This document shows, in pieces, positions 26,238 to 35,148 of a stretch of DNA of 64,000 nucleotides. The DNA is from Lachnospiraceae bacterium (GTDB lineage: Bacteria; Bacillota; Clostridia; Lachnospirales; Lachnospiraceae). Positions within the stretch are counted from its first letter, which is position 1; each line of letters begins with the position of its first letter. The notes under the pieces were generated by a model. The model saw nothing but the letters and a program-made list of their open reading frames with translations, was not told the origin of the DNA and searched no databases. Location of the stretch: the NCBI GenBank assembly GCA_910575775.1, contig CAJTEY010000009.1:62001-126000 (forward strand). Reading direction: 5' to 3'. The translations under genes and the position numbers were made by a program.

Positions 26238-27830
26238 TTACGTTCTGCCAAATTCAGACAGAATCAATCCCTCGTTTCTATCCACTGTCATGCCGATACT
26301 CCACTGGTTAATGAACAGCAGAAGCGGATTATTTTTCAGATCCTTGATTTTCTTCATATCCGAAGTTCCCGTCAGCTTGTCCAGATCAATATCCTTGTTC
26401 TCAATCCACCGTATATATTCATATGGCAGATTTTCCAGTTTAATTTCCACGTTATATTCATTTTCCAGCCGGTATTTCAGCACGTCGAACTGCAAAACGC
26501 CGACCACGCCGACAATAATCTCCTCCATGCCAGTATTGAACTCCTGGAAAATCTGAATCGCCCCCTCCTGCGCAATCTGCATGATGCCCTTGACAAACTG
26601 CTTGCGCTTCATGGTATCCACCTGTCTGACCCTCGCAAAATGCTCGGGAGCGAAAGTCGGGATTCCTTCATAAGCAAACTGCTCGCCCGGCATACAGACG
26701 GTATCCCCTATGGAGAAGATCCCCGGATCAAACACACCGATGATATCTCCCGCGTAAGCCTCGCTTAAGATTTTACGCTCGTCTGCCATGATCTGCTGGG
26801 GCTGGGACAACCGCATCACCCTGCCGCCCTGCACATGTCTCACCTCTTCGTTCACATCAAACCGTCCCGAACAGATGCGCATAAAAGCAATCCTGTCCCG
26901 GTGTGCCTTATTCATGTTTGCCTGAATCTTAAAGACAAAAGCAGAAAAATCATGCTCTACCGGATCAACCAGACCGATATCAGCCCTGCGGGGCAGCGGC
27001 GTAGTCGTCATCTTTAAAAAGTGCTGTAAAAAGATTTCCACACCGAAATTTGTGAGCGCCGACCCGAAAAACACCGGGGTCAGGTTTCCCGCCCGAACCT
27101 GTTCTAAGTCGAAAGAAGCGCTTGCACCATCCAAAAGCTCGATTTCATCGGTAAGCTGCGATAAAAAGTCCTCCCCGATCTGTGCCGCCAGATTCTCTGT
27201 CTCCGCAAATGGAATTCTGGTAGCATGTCCCTCCTTCGTTCCTTTCTCTGTATCGGCGTAGGTGATCACACACCGGCTCTCCCGCTCATAAACGCCCTTA
27301 AAATTCTTCCCGGATCCGATAGGCCAGTTCACCGGGCAGGTGGCAATCCCCAGCTCCTTCTCAATATCGTCCAGAAGCTCAAACGTATCGTTGGCATCCC
27401 TGTCCATCTTATTGATAAAAGTAAAGATCGGAATATGACGCATCACACAAACTTTAAACAGTTTGCGCGTCTGCGCCTCCACGCCTTTGGAGGCGTCGAT
27501 CACCATCACTGCCGAATCAGCCGCCATCAGCGTTCTGTACGTATCCTCAGAAAAATCCTGATGGCCCGGCGTATCCAGAATATTTATGCAAAATCCGTCA
27601 TAAGAAAACTGCAGCACAGAGGAAGTAACGGAAATTCCTCTCTCCTTCTCAATCTGCATCCAGTCGGAAACCGCATGTCTCGCCGTAGCTTTTCCCTTCA
27701 CGCTCCCCGCAAGATTGATCGCTCCCCCATACAGCAGAAACTTCTCAGTAAGGGTTGTCTTTCCCGCATCCGGGTGCGAAATGATCGCAAAAGTTCTTCT
27801 TCTGTTTATTTCGTCCGCATAATTTCCCAC
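26238..27830 (-). CDS. prfC: Peptide chain release factor 3
   Basis: Translational GTPase that recycles RF1/RF2 from the ribosome. G1 motif SHPDAGKTTLTEK at residue 19, G3 DTPGHQDFSEDT, G4 NKMDRD, followed by the EF-G-like domains II and III. 530 aa matches the family. RF3 is patchy in Clostridia, so its presence is informative but not unusual. Confidence 0.95.
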   Translation of the reverse strand: MGNYADEINRRRTFAIISHPDAGKTTLTEKFLLYGGAINLAGSVKGKATARHAVSDWMQIEKERGISVTSSVLQFSYDGFCINILDTPGHQDFSEDTYRTLMAADSAVMVIDASKGVEAQTRKLFKVCVMRHIPIFTFINKMDRDANDTFELLDDIEKELGIATCPVNWPIGSGKNFKGVYERESRCVITYADTEKGTKEGHATRIPFAETENLAAQIGEDFLSQLTDEIELLDGASASFDLEQVRAGNLTPVFFGSALTNFGVEIFLQHFLKMTTTPLPRRADIGLVDPVEHDFSAFVFKIQANMNKAHRDRIAFMRICSGRFDVNEEVRHVQGGRVMRLSQPQQIMADERKILSEAYAGDIIGVFDPGIFSIGDTVCMPGEQFAYEGIPTFAPEHFARVRQVDTMKRKQFVKGIMQIAQEGAIQIFQEFNTGMEEIIVGVVGVLQFDVLKYRLENEYNVEIKLENLPYEYIRWIENKDIDLDKLTGTSDMKKIKDLKNNPLLLFINQWSIGMTVDRNEGLILSEFGRT

Positions 27831-27878
27831 GTTTTTATCCTCCAGCCACTATTCTACAGTATATATGCACCGGCAGAC

Positions 27879-27897
27879 CCGGGGCCTGCGGCCCCGG
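27879..27897 (-). terminator. GC-rich hairpin between spoIIIAH and prfC
   Basis: CCGGGGCC (27879-27886) and GGCCCCGG (27890-27897) form a perfect 8-bp stem with a three-base loop. It lies about 70 bases after the spoIIIAH stop and 50 bases before prfC. No T-run follows on the minus strand, so termination activity is uncertain, but it marks the operon boundary. Confidence 0.45.
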
Positions 27898-27966
27898 CCG
27901 CCTAAAAACCATACTTTACTTATAGTACCATAAAACCTTTCACAATGCACACAGGAATTCATCCGC

Positions 27967-28680
27967 TTACTTCTCGTCAGAATTTACCGTACTGATTACG
28001 ACTGCGTCCGCGCTCACACCGGTCTTGCGGATGACAATGTCCTCGATCTGGGCACGCTGCGCCTCCGAAAGTTCCGCTGTATTCACCACCACGTCCACAC
28101 TGTCCCCGTCTATGCTGACAATGGCATCGTCAAATCCTTTCGCCTCAAGCAGAATCTCCGCCGCCGTCTCTTTCTCCGCAATATCTGTCATGGAAATCAT
28201 GCTGCTCACAGCTTCCTGCTTCTGGGTCTCACTGATATTGGCATTATTGATAATTTCCAGCAGCGTCTCTTTATTCTGTACCCTCGTCTGCTCCTTCTCA
28301 AGCTTCGCGCCGGAAAGGGCTGACGCTGTTTCCGCCGATGTAAAGACTGCCTCGCCGGGTACTTCATCCATCTGCTCCTCGGCAAGCGCCTGCGCCAGCT
28401 CCTCATCCACGCTGCCGCTCTCCGCCATGGTCACATCACTGTCCAGACTTTCTATGTCGCCGGATACCTGTTCAATGTCTTCCTCAGACAAATCCAAAAG
28501 CGCAGCATATTCCTCCTCCGCGTCCTCCTGCGTAAGCCCGGTCGCCCCCATTTCTCCGCTCACACTCATCAGATCCTCGTCCGTCACCTTAGTACCCGCA
28601 AAATTCAAGTACCCTGCCACCGCGATCATAATGGCAAGCGCCGTAATCATCATCTGGTTCTTCTTAATCATATTCTTCAA
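27967..28680 (-). CDS. spoIIIAH: Stage III sporulation protein AH
   Basis: Mother-cell membrane protein that binds forespore SpoIIQ across the intermembrane space and forms part of the feeding-tube channel. One N-terminal membrane segment (about residues 10-27) is followed by an acidic linker and a C-terminal YscJ/FliF-like ring domain (ANISETQKQEAVSSMISMTD, then FDDAIVSIDGDSVDVVVNTA). 237 aa. It is the last gene of the spoIIIA operon. Confidence 0.92.
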   Translation of the reverse strand: MKNMIKKNQMMITALAIMIAVAGYLNFAGTKVTDEDLMSVSGEMGATGLTQEDAEEEYAALLDLSEEDIEQVSGDIESLDSDVTMAESGSVDEELAQALAEEQMDEVPGEAVFTSAETASALSGAKLEKEQTRVQNKETLLEIINNANISETQKQEAVSSMISMTDIAEKETAAEILLEAKGFDDAIVSIDGDSVDVVVNTAELSEAQRAQIEDIVIRKTGVSADAVVISTVNSDEK

Positions 28681-28693
28681 TTTCTTCTCCCCT

Positions 28694-29305
28694 TCACTGA
28701 TTATTTGTTTTCATTTTAATTATTGATATTCTATTCATGTCTACATCAAATAATACCTGAATCGCTTCAATTATGTCCCGGCGCACCTGCGCCCTGTCCG
28801 CCCCCTGCGCGATCACCACGACCCCCTCCACACTGGGAGCTATAGTCTTAATCACAAGCGGCACATTCTGCCCCCGTTCATCCACGGTACAGACAACTGT
28901 CTTATCCTGTCTGCTCTCCTGTATATGACGGTTCCCTCCCGAAGCATCTGTCTCCGTCGTATCGGAATTCTCTTCCGCACCTTCCCTTGCCAGAATCATC
29001 TCCTCCGATTCTCCTGTGTAGATCAGCACCCTGACTCTTCCCGCTCCTTCCACACACCGCAGGCTCTCTTCCAGCCTTTTCTCCCAGTATTCCACATAAT
29101 CCGCATCCTCTTCCTCTCCAAACGTATGTTCGCTTTTTATTATAGTTTCAGATGCGTCCAATAAATCGGACTTTGTTTTTTCTTTTTCTACCGGCAGAGA
29201 AACCACACAGAGCAGAACACCTGCCAGAATCAGAATCAGACACTGATCTTTTCTGAGCTTCTTCCCGCCGCAGATCCGCTCAGCAAGCTTCTTAGCCGCT
29301 CCCAT
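28694..29305 (-). CDS. spoIIIAG: Stage III sporulation protein AG
   Basis: Channel component with one membrane segment (QCLILILAGVLLCVVSLPV) and a C-terminal ring-building domain (VPLVIKTIAPSVEGVVVIAQ, then IIEAIQVLFDVDMNRISII). 203 aa is usual. The start overlaps the end of spoIIIAF by 14 bases. Acts in the outer forespore membrane during engulfment. Confidence 0.93.
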   Translation of the reverse strand: MGAAKKLAERICGGKKLRKDQCLILILAGVLLCVVSLPVEKEKTKSDLLDASETIIKSEHTFGEEEDADYVEYWEKRLEESLRCVEGAGRVRVLIYTGESEEMILAREGAEENSDTTETDASGGNRHIQESRQDKTVVCTVDERGQNVPLVIKTIAPSVEGVVVIAQGADRAQVRRDIIEAIQVLFDVDMNRISIIKMKTNNQ

Positions 29306-29870
29306 CCAGCTTCACCTCCACTCTCTCCTCTTCTATCCCTAATATTGCGGCAAACCGTGTCTGATAGGACAAAAAAACTTCATCCGCTACAGGCTCGCGC
29401 GGCGCAATCACAATTTCTTCGACTTCAATCCGTCCGTTTTCCTCCTCCACGGTCCGTTCCCTCAGAAAAATCGTCGTCACCGGCTGAAGCGTTCCTGTCT
29501 CTGCCCTGGATTCCGATGTGAGCCGGATAGAAACGCGGCTCACAATGTACTTATCTTCCGCAATCTCCCTGTTTAACTGCTCTTTCAGCTCATTCTCCAT
29601 CTGTGCAGTCACTTTGCCTGTCACACCATCCGTCTGCGGCGCATCTAAAGAACCAAGCAGATCCGTCATCTTCGTCCACCGATCCATAAGCGCCTGCGGC
29701 TCTTCCCAGACTGCCCCGGCAAGCTGTAATACAGGCTTCAAAAAGAGAAGCAGTATAATAATACCAGACACGGATTTGATATATTTCTCGTACTGTCTTC
29801 CCGGCGCAAAATGCACCACGGCCTGCGCCGCTATCATAAAAATGCCAATCTCCCTGATCGCATCTAGCAT
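29292..29870 (-). CDS. spoIIIAF: Stage III sporulation protein AF
   Basis: Two N-terminal membrane segments (IGIFMIAAQAVVHFAPG and SGIIILLLFLKPVLQLAGAV) and a soluble C-terminal domain, as in SpoIIIAF. The ATG at 29870 is preceded by GGAGGTAAAAGA; a 65-codon upstream extension runs antisense to nothing conserved and overlaps spoIIIAE, so it is discarded. 192 aa is normal. Confidence 0.92.
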   Translation of the reverse strand: MLDAIREIGIFMIAAQAVVHFAPGRQYEKYIKSVSGIIILLLFLKPVLQLAGAVWEEPQALMDRWTKMTDLLGSLDAPQTDGVTGKVTAQMENELKEQLNREIAEDKYIVSRVSIRLTSESRAETGTLQPVTTIFLRERTVEEENGRIEVEEIVIAPREPVADEVFLSYQTRFAAILGIEEERVEVKLDGSG

Positions 29871-29884
29871 TCTTTTACCTCCAT

Positions 29885-30961
29885 TCAGCGCACAGCCTGT
29901 CCTGTGGAGTAACTGATAATAGCTACCTGGATCATAAACATTCCTAAAGAAGTCAGCGCAATTCTCAAAAGCATAAGGTTGCCCTCCCCCACCCTGCTTG
30001 CACAGTTTGTCAAGCGATTGTCGCTTATGATGCCGACGAGTGCCGCGCTCAGTTTCATCACACATGCCGTCATGGCAATTTTCAGAATAGGTGCGGCACA
30101 GAGCGCAATCAGCATAAATGTCATAAAAATCCCCAGACTGTTTTTGACCAGTACTGCAGAGCCAAGCACCATCTCAAACATCCCTTCTGTCAGTCCGCCG
30201 ATTCCCGGCATAGCAGAAAGCGCTTTCTTTACCGCAGATGACTGCAGTGAATCAATAACAGGTGATACCATTGATTGTAGAAGACTGAAACCCGTGATCA
30301 GCCAGACCGAAACCTTCAGACTTCCTTTGACTGCCTTCTCCGAAAGCTCTAAAAGCAGTGCCAGTTTTTCCTCCATCCAGATACCGTTAATCACCGTCAG
30401 CAGAACATATCCGTACACAAGGGGCACCAGCACCGAAAGATACCCCCACTCAATCAGATAGACCGCCACCAGAAGAAGCTGGTAGTACACCGAAGCCGAG
30501 AAGGCTCCCGAAGCACCTCCGACAGCCAGTATATAAGTCGGAATGTACATTTTGACGAACGTCACCACGCCGCTCAGAATTTCCTTCACCGCACCCGCCG
30601 TCTCCCCAAAAAATTTTAAAAGCACCGCAATCAGCAGAAGATAGACAAAATAGAAGGCGATGTCCGAAACTTGATGGTCGCGAAACAAATCAGCAAAGTT
30701 GGAGAAAAGAGCAGCCGCCACTCCCAGAACGAGAATTGTAAAAAATAACGCTCGTATTTCTTCTTTCTGAAACAAAACTGCACCCGAAATACCTCCACCC
30801 AGTTTTTTAAGCGCCTCCCAGAGCTGGCCTCCCATGATATCAGAAAGCACCGCTTTCCCGTCAAAAGAATAGGAAGGAAACAGCCTGTCGAAATCTCTGA
30901 CAACCGCATCCATCTCCATCTGTTCCCACACCATCGCGCTCTCCTGTGTCCCCATCCGCAT
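29885..30961 (-). CDS. spoIIIAE: Stage III sporulation protein AE, signal peptide missing
   Basis: Polytopic channel protein of the spoIIIA complex with about seven to eight hydrophobic segments, from FFTILVLGVAAALFSNFADL onward, and family motifs such as PGIGGLTEGMFEMVLGSAVL. SpoIIIAE proteins normally open with a cleavable signal peptide and are near 400 aa. Here 358 aa begin directly with the soluble segment (MRMGTQESAMVWEQM), and an in-frame TAG lies seven codons upstream. GGGAGG precedes the ATG. Repeat copy R3 occupies the gap to spoIIIAD, so the signal sequence may have been lost there. Confidence 0.9.
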   Translation of the reverse strand: MRMGTQESAMVWEQMEMDAVVRDFDRLFPSYSFDGKAVLSDIMGGQLWEALKKLGGGISGAVLFQKEEIRALFFTILVLGVAAALFSNFADLFRDHQVSDIAFYFVYLLLIAVLLKFFGETAGAVKEILSGVVTFVKMYIPTYILAVGGASGAFSASVYYQLLLVAVYLIEWGYLSVLVPLVYGYVLLTVINGIWMEEKLALLLELSEKAVKGSLKVSVWLITGFSLLQSMVSPVIDSLQSSAVKKALSAMPGIGGLTEGMFEMVLGSAVLVKNSLGIFMTFMLIALCAAPILKIAMTACVMKLSAALVGIISDNRLTNCASRVGEGNLMLLRIALTSLGMFMIQVAIISYSTGQAVR

Positions 30962-31000
30962 CCTGCCTCCCCCAATTATTCTCTAATTCCCTAGCCGCGT

Positions 31001-31074
31001 ACGCGAAACTTAGTACTTCCTGCGGCCCGTCCTATGACGGAACGTCTTCAGAAGTACTTTTTGCGTTTCTCACA
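31001..31074 (-). repeat. Dispersed structured repeat, copy R3 (short, degenerate)
   Basis: Plus-strand arms ACGCGAAA (31001-31008) and TTTTGCGT (31059-31066), inner stem AGTACTTC/GAAGTACT with one bulge, and apical hairpin CCGTC/GACGG (31027-31040). The flanking TTCTCACA (31067-31074) contains the spoIIIAD stop codon TGA in minus-strand reading. The separate GAGAATGC hairpin of other copies is gone; only ATTCTCT at 30978-30984 may be a relic. It lies inside the spoIIIA operon. Confidence 0.82.
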
Positions 31075-31453
31075 TAATAGATTGTATACTTTCCATCAGA
31101 GAAAACAGAACCGGCATTCCCATGGAAAGAATATAGAGCTTGCCAAGCATCTCCACCTGTCCCGCCACACCGGCATATCCTGCATCCTTGCAGATCCCCG
31201 CACAGAACTCGCAGGCATAGGTAGCTCCCACAGCCTTGAACAGCAGCGCCAGATAACTGTAATTCTCCCGCAGATATCCCCGCAGCGTCTCCATCCCCTC
31301 CAATATCTGCATAAAATATCGCATGATATATTCCAGCATCACAAAGCAGACGGCCAGCGCCACATAAGCACTGTATTCTGCCTTATGACTCTTTAGCGAA
31401 ACCGCCAGCAGTACGCCTACCACGCCGATCACACCAGCCTTAATCATATCCAT
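31070..31453 (-). CDS. spoIIIAD: Stage III sporulation protein AD
   Basis: 127-residue membrane protein with four predicted helices, typical of SpoIIIAD (KAGVIGVVGVLLAVSLKSHK, then FKAVGATYACEFCAGICKDA). It is part of the spoIIIA channel. Its stop codon TGA is formed by the first bases of repeat R3, yet the protein has the normal length. Confidence 0.93.
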   Translation of the reverse strand: MDMIKAGVIGVVGVLLAVSLKSHKAEYSAYVALAVCFVMLEYIMRYFMQILEGMETLRGYLRENYSYLALLFKAVGATYACEFCAGICKDAGYAGVAGQVEMLGKLYILSMGMPVLFSLMESIQSIM

Positions 31454-31518
31454 CCCGTTTCCCTCCCTGTCAGACCTGCAAAGCAGCGCCTCGTGATAAA
31501 AACGCCGGATCCACTCCT

Positions 31519-31713
31519 CTACATTTCAAACAGCTTCTGCATCATCACAAACAGATCATATATGTACGGAACGATCCATGTTAAAACAAGAATTAACCCG
31601 GCAAGACTGATTAGAAAGGCATGATCTTCTCTTCCGCTATGTTTTAAAACTTGATTTAATATTGTAACCAAGATGCCGACCGCCGCTATCTTGAAAATCA
31701 GACTAACGCTCAT
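31519..31713 (-). CDS. spoIIIAC: Stage III sporulation protein AC
   Basis: 64-residue protein with two membrane helices around a short polar loop (LNQVLKHSGREDHAFLISLAG), matching the size and pattern of SpoIIIAC. It is encoded between spoIIIAB and spoIIIAD in the standard order. Confidence 0.93.
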   Translation of the reverse strand: MSVSLIFKIAAVGILVTILNQVLKHSGREDHAFLISLAGLILVLTWIVPYIYDLFVMMQKLFEM

Positions 31714-31729
31714 CTGTCCTCCCTGTCCG

Positions 31730-32248
31730 TCACAGCAGCATAATTGCCAGAAGCAGCCCTGTCAATATGCTGACACTGTGTATCATTTTTGATCTGTTTT
31801 CTAAAGTTTCCTCTGCCTGCCGGAGTCTTCCCTCCAGAAAAACTTCCACCTGTCCAACACGCCCCGCCTGTCCATTCTCCTCCCGGAAACGGAGGTTTTT
31901 TGCAAGCTCTGACATTGCCTTTCTCTCATCCTCCCGCAAAGGCAGCGGCCCCAGGCATTTCTCCAGTTCCTCCTCCCAGACTTTCGGAAAACCTGTACCA
32001 CTCTCCCCAGCTGTTCTCTCGTAAATACGCCCAAAATATATAGAATAATATTCGTCATTTAATTCTGACAACAGAAGGCAGATTTCCGGCATTGTGTGCT
32101 TTCCGTAGGATATTTCACTGCGCATCTGTCCCAATATACGGACAAGCGCCCTCAAATGCCTCACCCTTTCCTTCTCCTGCCCCGCCAGACTGTGCCCCCA
32201 TCCGGCACAGCCGACAAGAATGCATAAAAACCCTACTGCCTTATACAT
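31730..32248 (-). CDS. spoIIIAB: Stage III sporulation protein AB
   Basis: 172 aa with an N-terminal and a C-terminal membrane segment and a helical middle (LRALVRILGQMRSEISYG), as in SpoIIIAB, whose fold resembles type II secretion GspF. Its start overlaps the end of spoIIIAA by 16 bases, so the two are probably translationally coupled. Confidence 0.92.
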   Translation of the reverse strand: MYKAVGFLCILVGCAGWGHSLAGQEKERVRHLRALVRILGQMRSEISYGKHTMPEICLLLSELNDEYYSIYFGRIYERTAGESGTGFPKVWEEELEKCLGPLPLREDERKAMSELAKNLRFREENGQAGRVGQVEVFLEGRLRQAEETLENRSKMIHSVSILTGLLLAIMLL

Positions 32249-33183
32249 GGTTTTCCTTCCCTGTCATAAACTTCCACGATCCGGCATGCCCCCCGTCTGC
32301 GATCCATCATCACATATCTTTCAAACAACCTCTGTTCCATCACATAGCGCATGTAATCTTTCTGTCTCACTTCCTCCATGGAACCGCCGTGAATCGTGGC
32401 AAGAAGCTTACATCCACATCCACCTGCCATCTGCAGCGCCTTCACATCCGCCAGACTTCCCACCTCGTCCACGGCAAGCACCTGGGGCGCCATAGACCGG
32501 ATCAGCTGCATCATGCCCTCCACCTTCGGACAGCCGTCCAGCACATCCGTGCGCAGTCCCACGTCGTTCTGTGCTACCCCCAGATAGCTCCCCGCAATTT
32601 CCGAACGTTCATCCACCACACTCACATTAACCCCTGATCCATAGGCCGTTCCGTCCGACACCTGTCTGATGAGATCCCGAAGCATCGTCGTCTTCCCACC
32701 GCCAGGCGGAGAAATCAAGAGTGTACTCATCACACGTCCCTCTTCAAACAGGCAGGGCATCAACGCATCTGCGGCTCCCCGTATCTGATGCGCTATACGG
32801 ATATTTAAATAACGTATGTATTTCATGTTTTTAATGCGGCCATCTCCATCCAGAATCACCTGCCCGGCCAGGCCTACCCTGTGTCCCCCCTGCACGGTCA
32901 GGAATCCCTGTCTGATCTCATCGGTGAAGGCATAGAGAGAATATCTGCACAGATGCCCAAGCAAACTCTCCAATTCTTCCGGCGCCGGTCTGGCTGCCTC
33001 CCCCGGCATGTCCACAATCCGCCCCTGCATGTCCACAAAGTGTTCCCTGTTATCAACGAATATTGTCAGTGGCATTCCAGCCCGGAGCCTGATCTCCTGA
33101 AGCCGCTTCGCCTGTCTCGCCACTTCCCGCCATCTGTCCCGGCTTTCCTCCGGAAACAGTCCTAAGATCTCCTCCGCACGCAT
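32233..33183 (-). CDS. spoIIIAA: Stage III sporulation protein AA, ATPase
   Basis: Secretion-type ATPase that energises the mother-cell to forespore channel. Walker A SPPGGGKTTMLRDLIRQVSD near residue 155, Walker B-like VLAVDEVG and an ATIHGGSMEE motif typical of GspE/VirB11 relatives. 316 aa. AAGGGGGGAGC precedes the ATG. First gene of the operon; a sigma-E-like promoter lies about 65 bases upstream. Confidence 0.94.
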   Translation of the reverse strand: MRAEEILGLFPEESRDRWREVARQAKRLQEIRLRAGMPLTIFVDNREHFVDMQGRIVDMPGEAARPAPEELESLLGHLCRYSLYAFTDEIRQGFLTVQGGHRVGLAGQVILDGDGRIKNMKYIRYLNIRIAHQIRGAADALMPCLFEEGRVMSTLLISPPGGGKTTMLRDLIRQVSDGTAYGSGVNVSVVDERSEIAGSYLGVAQNDVGLRTDVLDGCPKVEGMMQLIRSMAPQVLAVDEVGSLADVKALQMAGGCGCKLLATIHGGSMEEVRQKDYMRYVMEQRLFERYVMMDRRRGACRIVEVYDREGKPCIRQ

Positions 33184-33247
33184 TTTTGCTCCCCCCTTGT
33201 CTCATGCCGCAGGCACATGGTACGGTGAACAGCAGCTTTCTCATTAC

Positions 33248-33275
33248 AATATATGAAACTTTGTCCAAGTTATGC
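33248..33275 (-). promoter_or_regulatory. Possible sigma-E promoter of spoIIIA
   Basis: On the minus strand GCATAAC (33269-33275) and CATATATT (33248-33255) are separated by 13 bases, close to the mother-cell sigma-E pattern. The operon is sigma-E controlled in B. subtilis. The match is not perfect, and a weak sigma-A alternative overlaps. Confidence 0.4.
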
Positions 33276-33353
33276 TTTGAAAAAAAAACCAGTGGCATTT
33301 CCCGAAAAAAAAGGTTAGAATAAATAAGGAAAAAAGGTAAAAGAGGATCAGAT

Positions 33354-34184
33354 ATGAAACTGGACATGCATTGTCACACAAAAGAAGGGTCTCCCGACGG
33401 GAAACTGGAATTGCTGGAAAACATTTCAATTTTAAAGCAAAAAGGCTATCAGGGTATGCTCATTACAGACCATAACTCCTACAAGGCCTACCGCTATTAT
33501 AAAAAACTCAAGGAAAAACCGAACGATTTTGTTGTCCTGAAAGGAGTAGAATACGATACCATCAACGCCGGCCACATGCTCATTATCATGCCCACAGGCG
33601 TCAGTCTGCCGATTCTGGAGCTGCGGGGGCTTCCCATCATTCTTCTCATAGAGATCGTGCATTTTTACGGTGGAATTATCGGCCCTGCCCACCCCTGCGG
33701 AGAAAAGTTTCTAAGTATATGCAACACGCTGCACGGCAGATTCTACGAACATATTTACCACAAATTTGATTTTGTGGAAGGCTACAATGCCTGCGAGGAC
33801 GCGGATTCAAACATGCGTGCCATGGCGCTTGCAAAAAAACATGACCTGCCCTGCTTTGGCGGCAGTGATTCCCACAAGGAAGACTGCGCAGGTTTTGGCT
33901 ACACAATTCTGCAGGAAGACATTACTTCAGAGACAGAGCTTGTCAACTACATCCGCGCCGGCAAGCCCACTATGATCGGTGGTCAGCACTATTTGCATAC
34001 CACGAAAGCCAAGCTCGGAAAGGTGAATAACGTGCTGGTCTACTCTTTCTGGCTTTACAATAAATTTCTTGCGCTGTTTCGCCGCAAGGCACGCAATTTC
34101 GAGCTGATGGAAAACCAGATTCTCGATTCCATCCGCGCCGGGAAGCGCAAAGATCCCCGCTATATCCCGCTCGGAGACGACTAA
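33354..34184 (+). CDS. PHP domain phosphoesterase
   Basis: Metal-dependent phosphoesterase of the PHP superfamily, with the four motif regions visible: DMHCHT, TDHNS, GPAHPCGEK and GGSDSH. It belongs to the group of small stand-alone PHP proteins related to YciV/TrpH-like RNases or polynucleotide phosphatases; the substrate is not predictable. The C-terminal 50 residues are basic. 276 aa, divergent from spoIIIAA and convergent with the PF06541 gene. Confidence 0.85.
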   Translation: MKLDMHCHTKEGSPDGKLELLENISILKQKGYQGMLITDHNSYKAYRYYKKLKEKPNDFVVLKGVEYDTINAGHMLIIMPTGVSLPILELRGLPIILLIEIVHFYGGIIGPAHPCGEKFLSICNTLHGRFYEHIYHKFDFVEGYNACEDADSNMRAMALAKKHDLPCFGGSDSHKEDCAGFGYTILQEDITSETELVNYIRAGKPTMIGGQHYLHTTKAKLGKVNNVLVYSFWLYNKFLALFRRKARNFELMENQILDSIRAGKRKDPRYIPLGDD

Positions 34185-34215
34185 GGCAGATAAACTATCT
34201 CTCTTTATCTGCCTT
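34183..34215. terminator. Hairpin between convergent PHP and PF06541 genes
   Basis: AAGGCAGATAAA (34183-34194) and TTTATCTGCCTT (34204-34215) form a perfect 12-bp stem with a nine-base loop. It begins inside the last codons of the PHP gene, and its right arm is inside the last codons of the opposite gene. No clear T-run follows. It probably acts as a shared two-way terminator. Confidence 0.65.
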
Positions 34216-35148
34216 ATCATTTGCCATCTCCTTCAATTCTTCAAACTCGCTCTCATACTCCTCACTTCGCATGGTCGGATTGTTTCGGATCATATCACGC
34301 TTGTAAAAGTCCAGCAGTCTGCTATAGCCTGTCTCACGCTCCAGATAAAGGCTGAACTTGCCCCGCAGTTCGGCAATTTCTTCCCTGACGCTCTCCCCGT
34401 AAGCCGTGGGTCTGCTCAAAAGCGCTTCCTTTATCATGGAAAAGCCCTGCTCCAGACCTGAAGTCAGATCCCGCAGGCGGATCTCTCTGCGCTCCCCCCT
34501 GTCAAGACGCTTCTGCTCCTTCTCATCATTATTAAACGCAATCAATACATCCAGGCGCTTCTGCATACGCATAAGTTCTTCCTTCACACCCACGAGCCTG
34601 ACCATAAGATCCCGCAGATCGAGCGCAGCCTTGAAAGAAAGCGTGAAATCGGCCACAATATAAACCGTGAGCATCACTGTCAGATGATGCAGCGCTTTTT
34701 CCGACAGAGAAAACATTATCTGTTCGATGGGCCTGTGTATCACCCTTGTCATCAAAATGGTAAAAAATCCCCATGCAATCGAAGATCTCAGGCAAATATG
34801 ACCCTTATAGTTCATAAACCTTCCCGAATAATCCCAGTACCTCATTTTAAACAGCGACTCCATGGCGACTCCTGTCACATACTCAAGCGCCGTCGCTCCA
34901 ACCACGCCGGCAGCATAGGTGAGCAATATATTATCCACAAAGGGCATGGATACCACCAGCATCATAATTGCGCCGGTGCCGTACAGCGGCAAAAAGGGGC
35001 CTCTCATAAAGCCCCTGTTCACCCATTTGCGGGATTTAAGCGACACAAAAACTGACTCGAAACACCATCCCCCAAAGCAATAAAAATAGAACAAAAACAA
35101 CCATTGAAATCCTGTATAATAAAGCATAACCTTTAACCTTTCATCCAT
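34195..35148 (-). CDS. PF06541-type membrane protein (putative ABC transporter CmpB)
   Basis: About six hydrophobic segments in the first 180 residues, with the family hallmark FGGWCFESVFVSLKSRKWVN followed by RGFMRGPFLPLYGTGA. The C-terminal 130 residues are a charged, coiled-coil-like cytoplasmic region. The Pfam name is putative ABC-transporter type IV, but function is not established. 317 aa. The start codon overlaps the stop of the upstream G3E gene by one base, indicating a shared transcript. Confidence 0.82.
   Translation of the reverse strand: MDERLKVMLYYTGFQWLFLFYFYCFGGWCFESVFVSLKSRKWVNRGFMRGPFLPLYGTGAIMMLVVSMPFVDNILLTYAAGVVGATALEYVTGVAMESLFKMRYWDYSGRFMNYKGHICLRSSIAWGFFTILMTRVIHRPIEQIMFSLSEKALHHLTVMLTVYIVADFTLSFKAALDLRDLMVRLVGVKEELMRMQKRLDVLIAFNNDEKEQKRLDRGERREIRLRDLTSGLEQGFSMIKEALLSRPTAYGESVREEIAELRGKFSLYLERETGYSRLLDFYKRDMIRNNPTMRSEEYESEFEELKEMANDKADKER

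Noticed and set aside
29871-30065. A 65-codon N-terminal extension of spoIIIAF
   Set aside because: It lies out of frame within the end of spoIIIAE, and a strong ribosome binding site precedes the internal ATG that gives the normal length.
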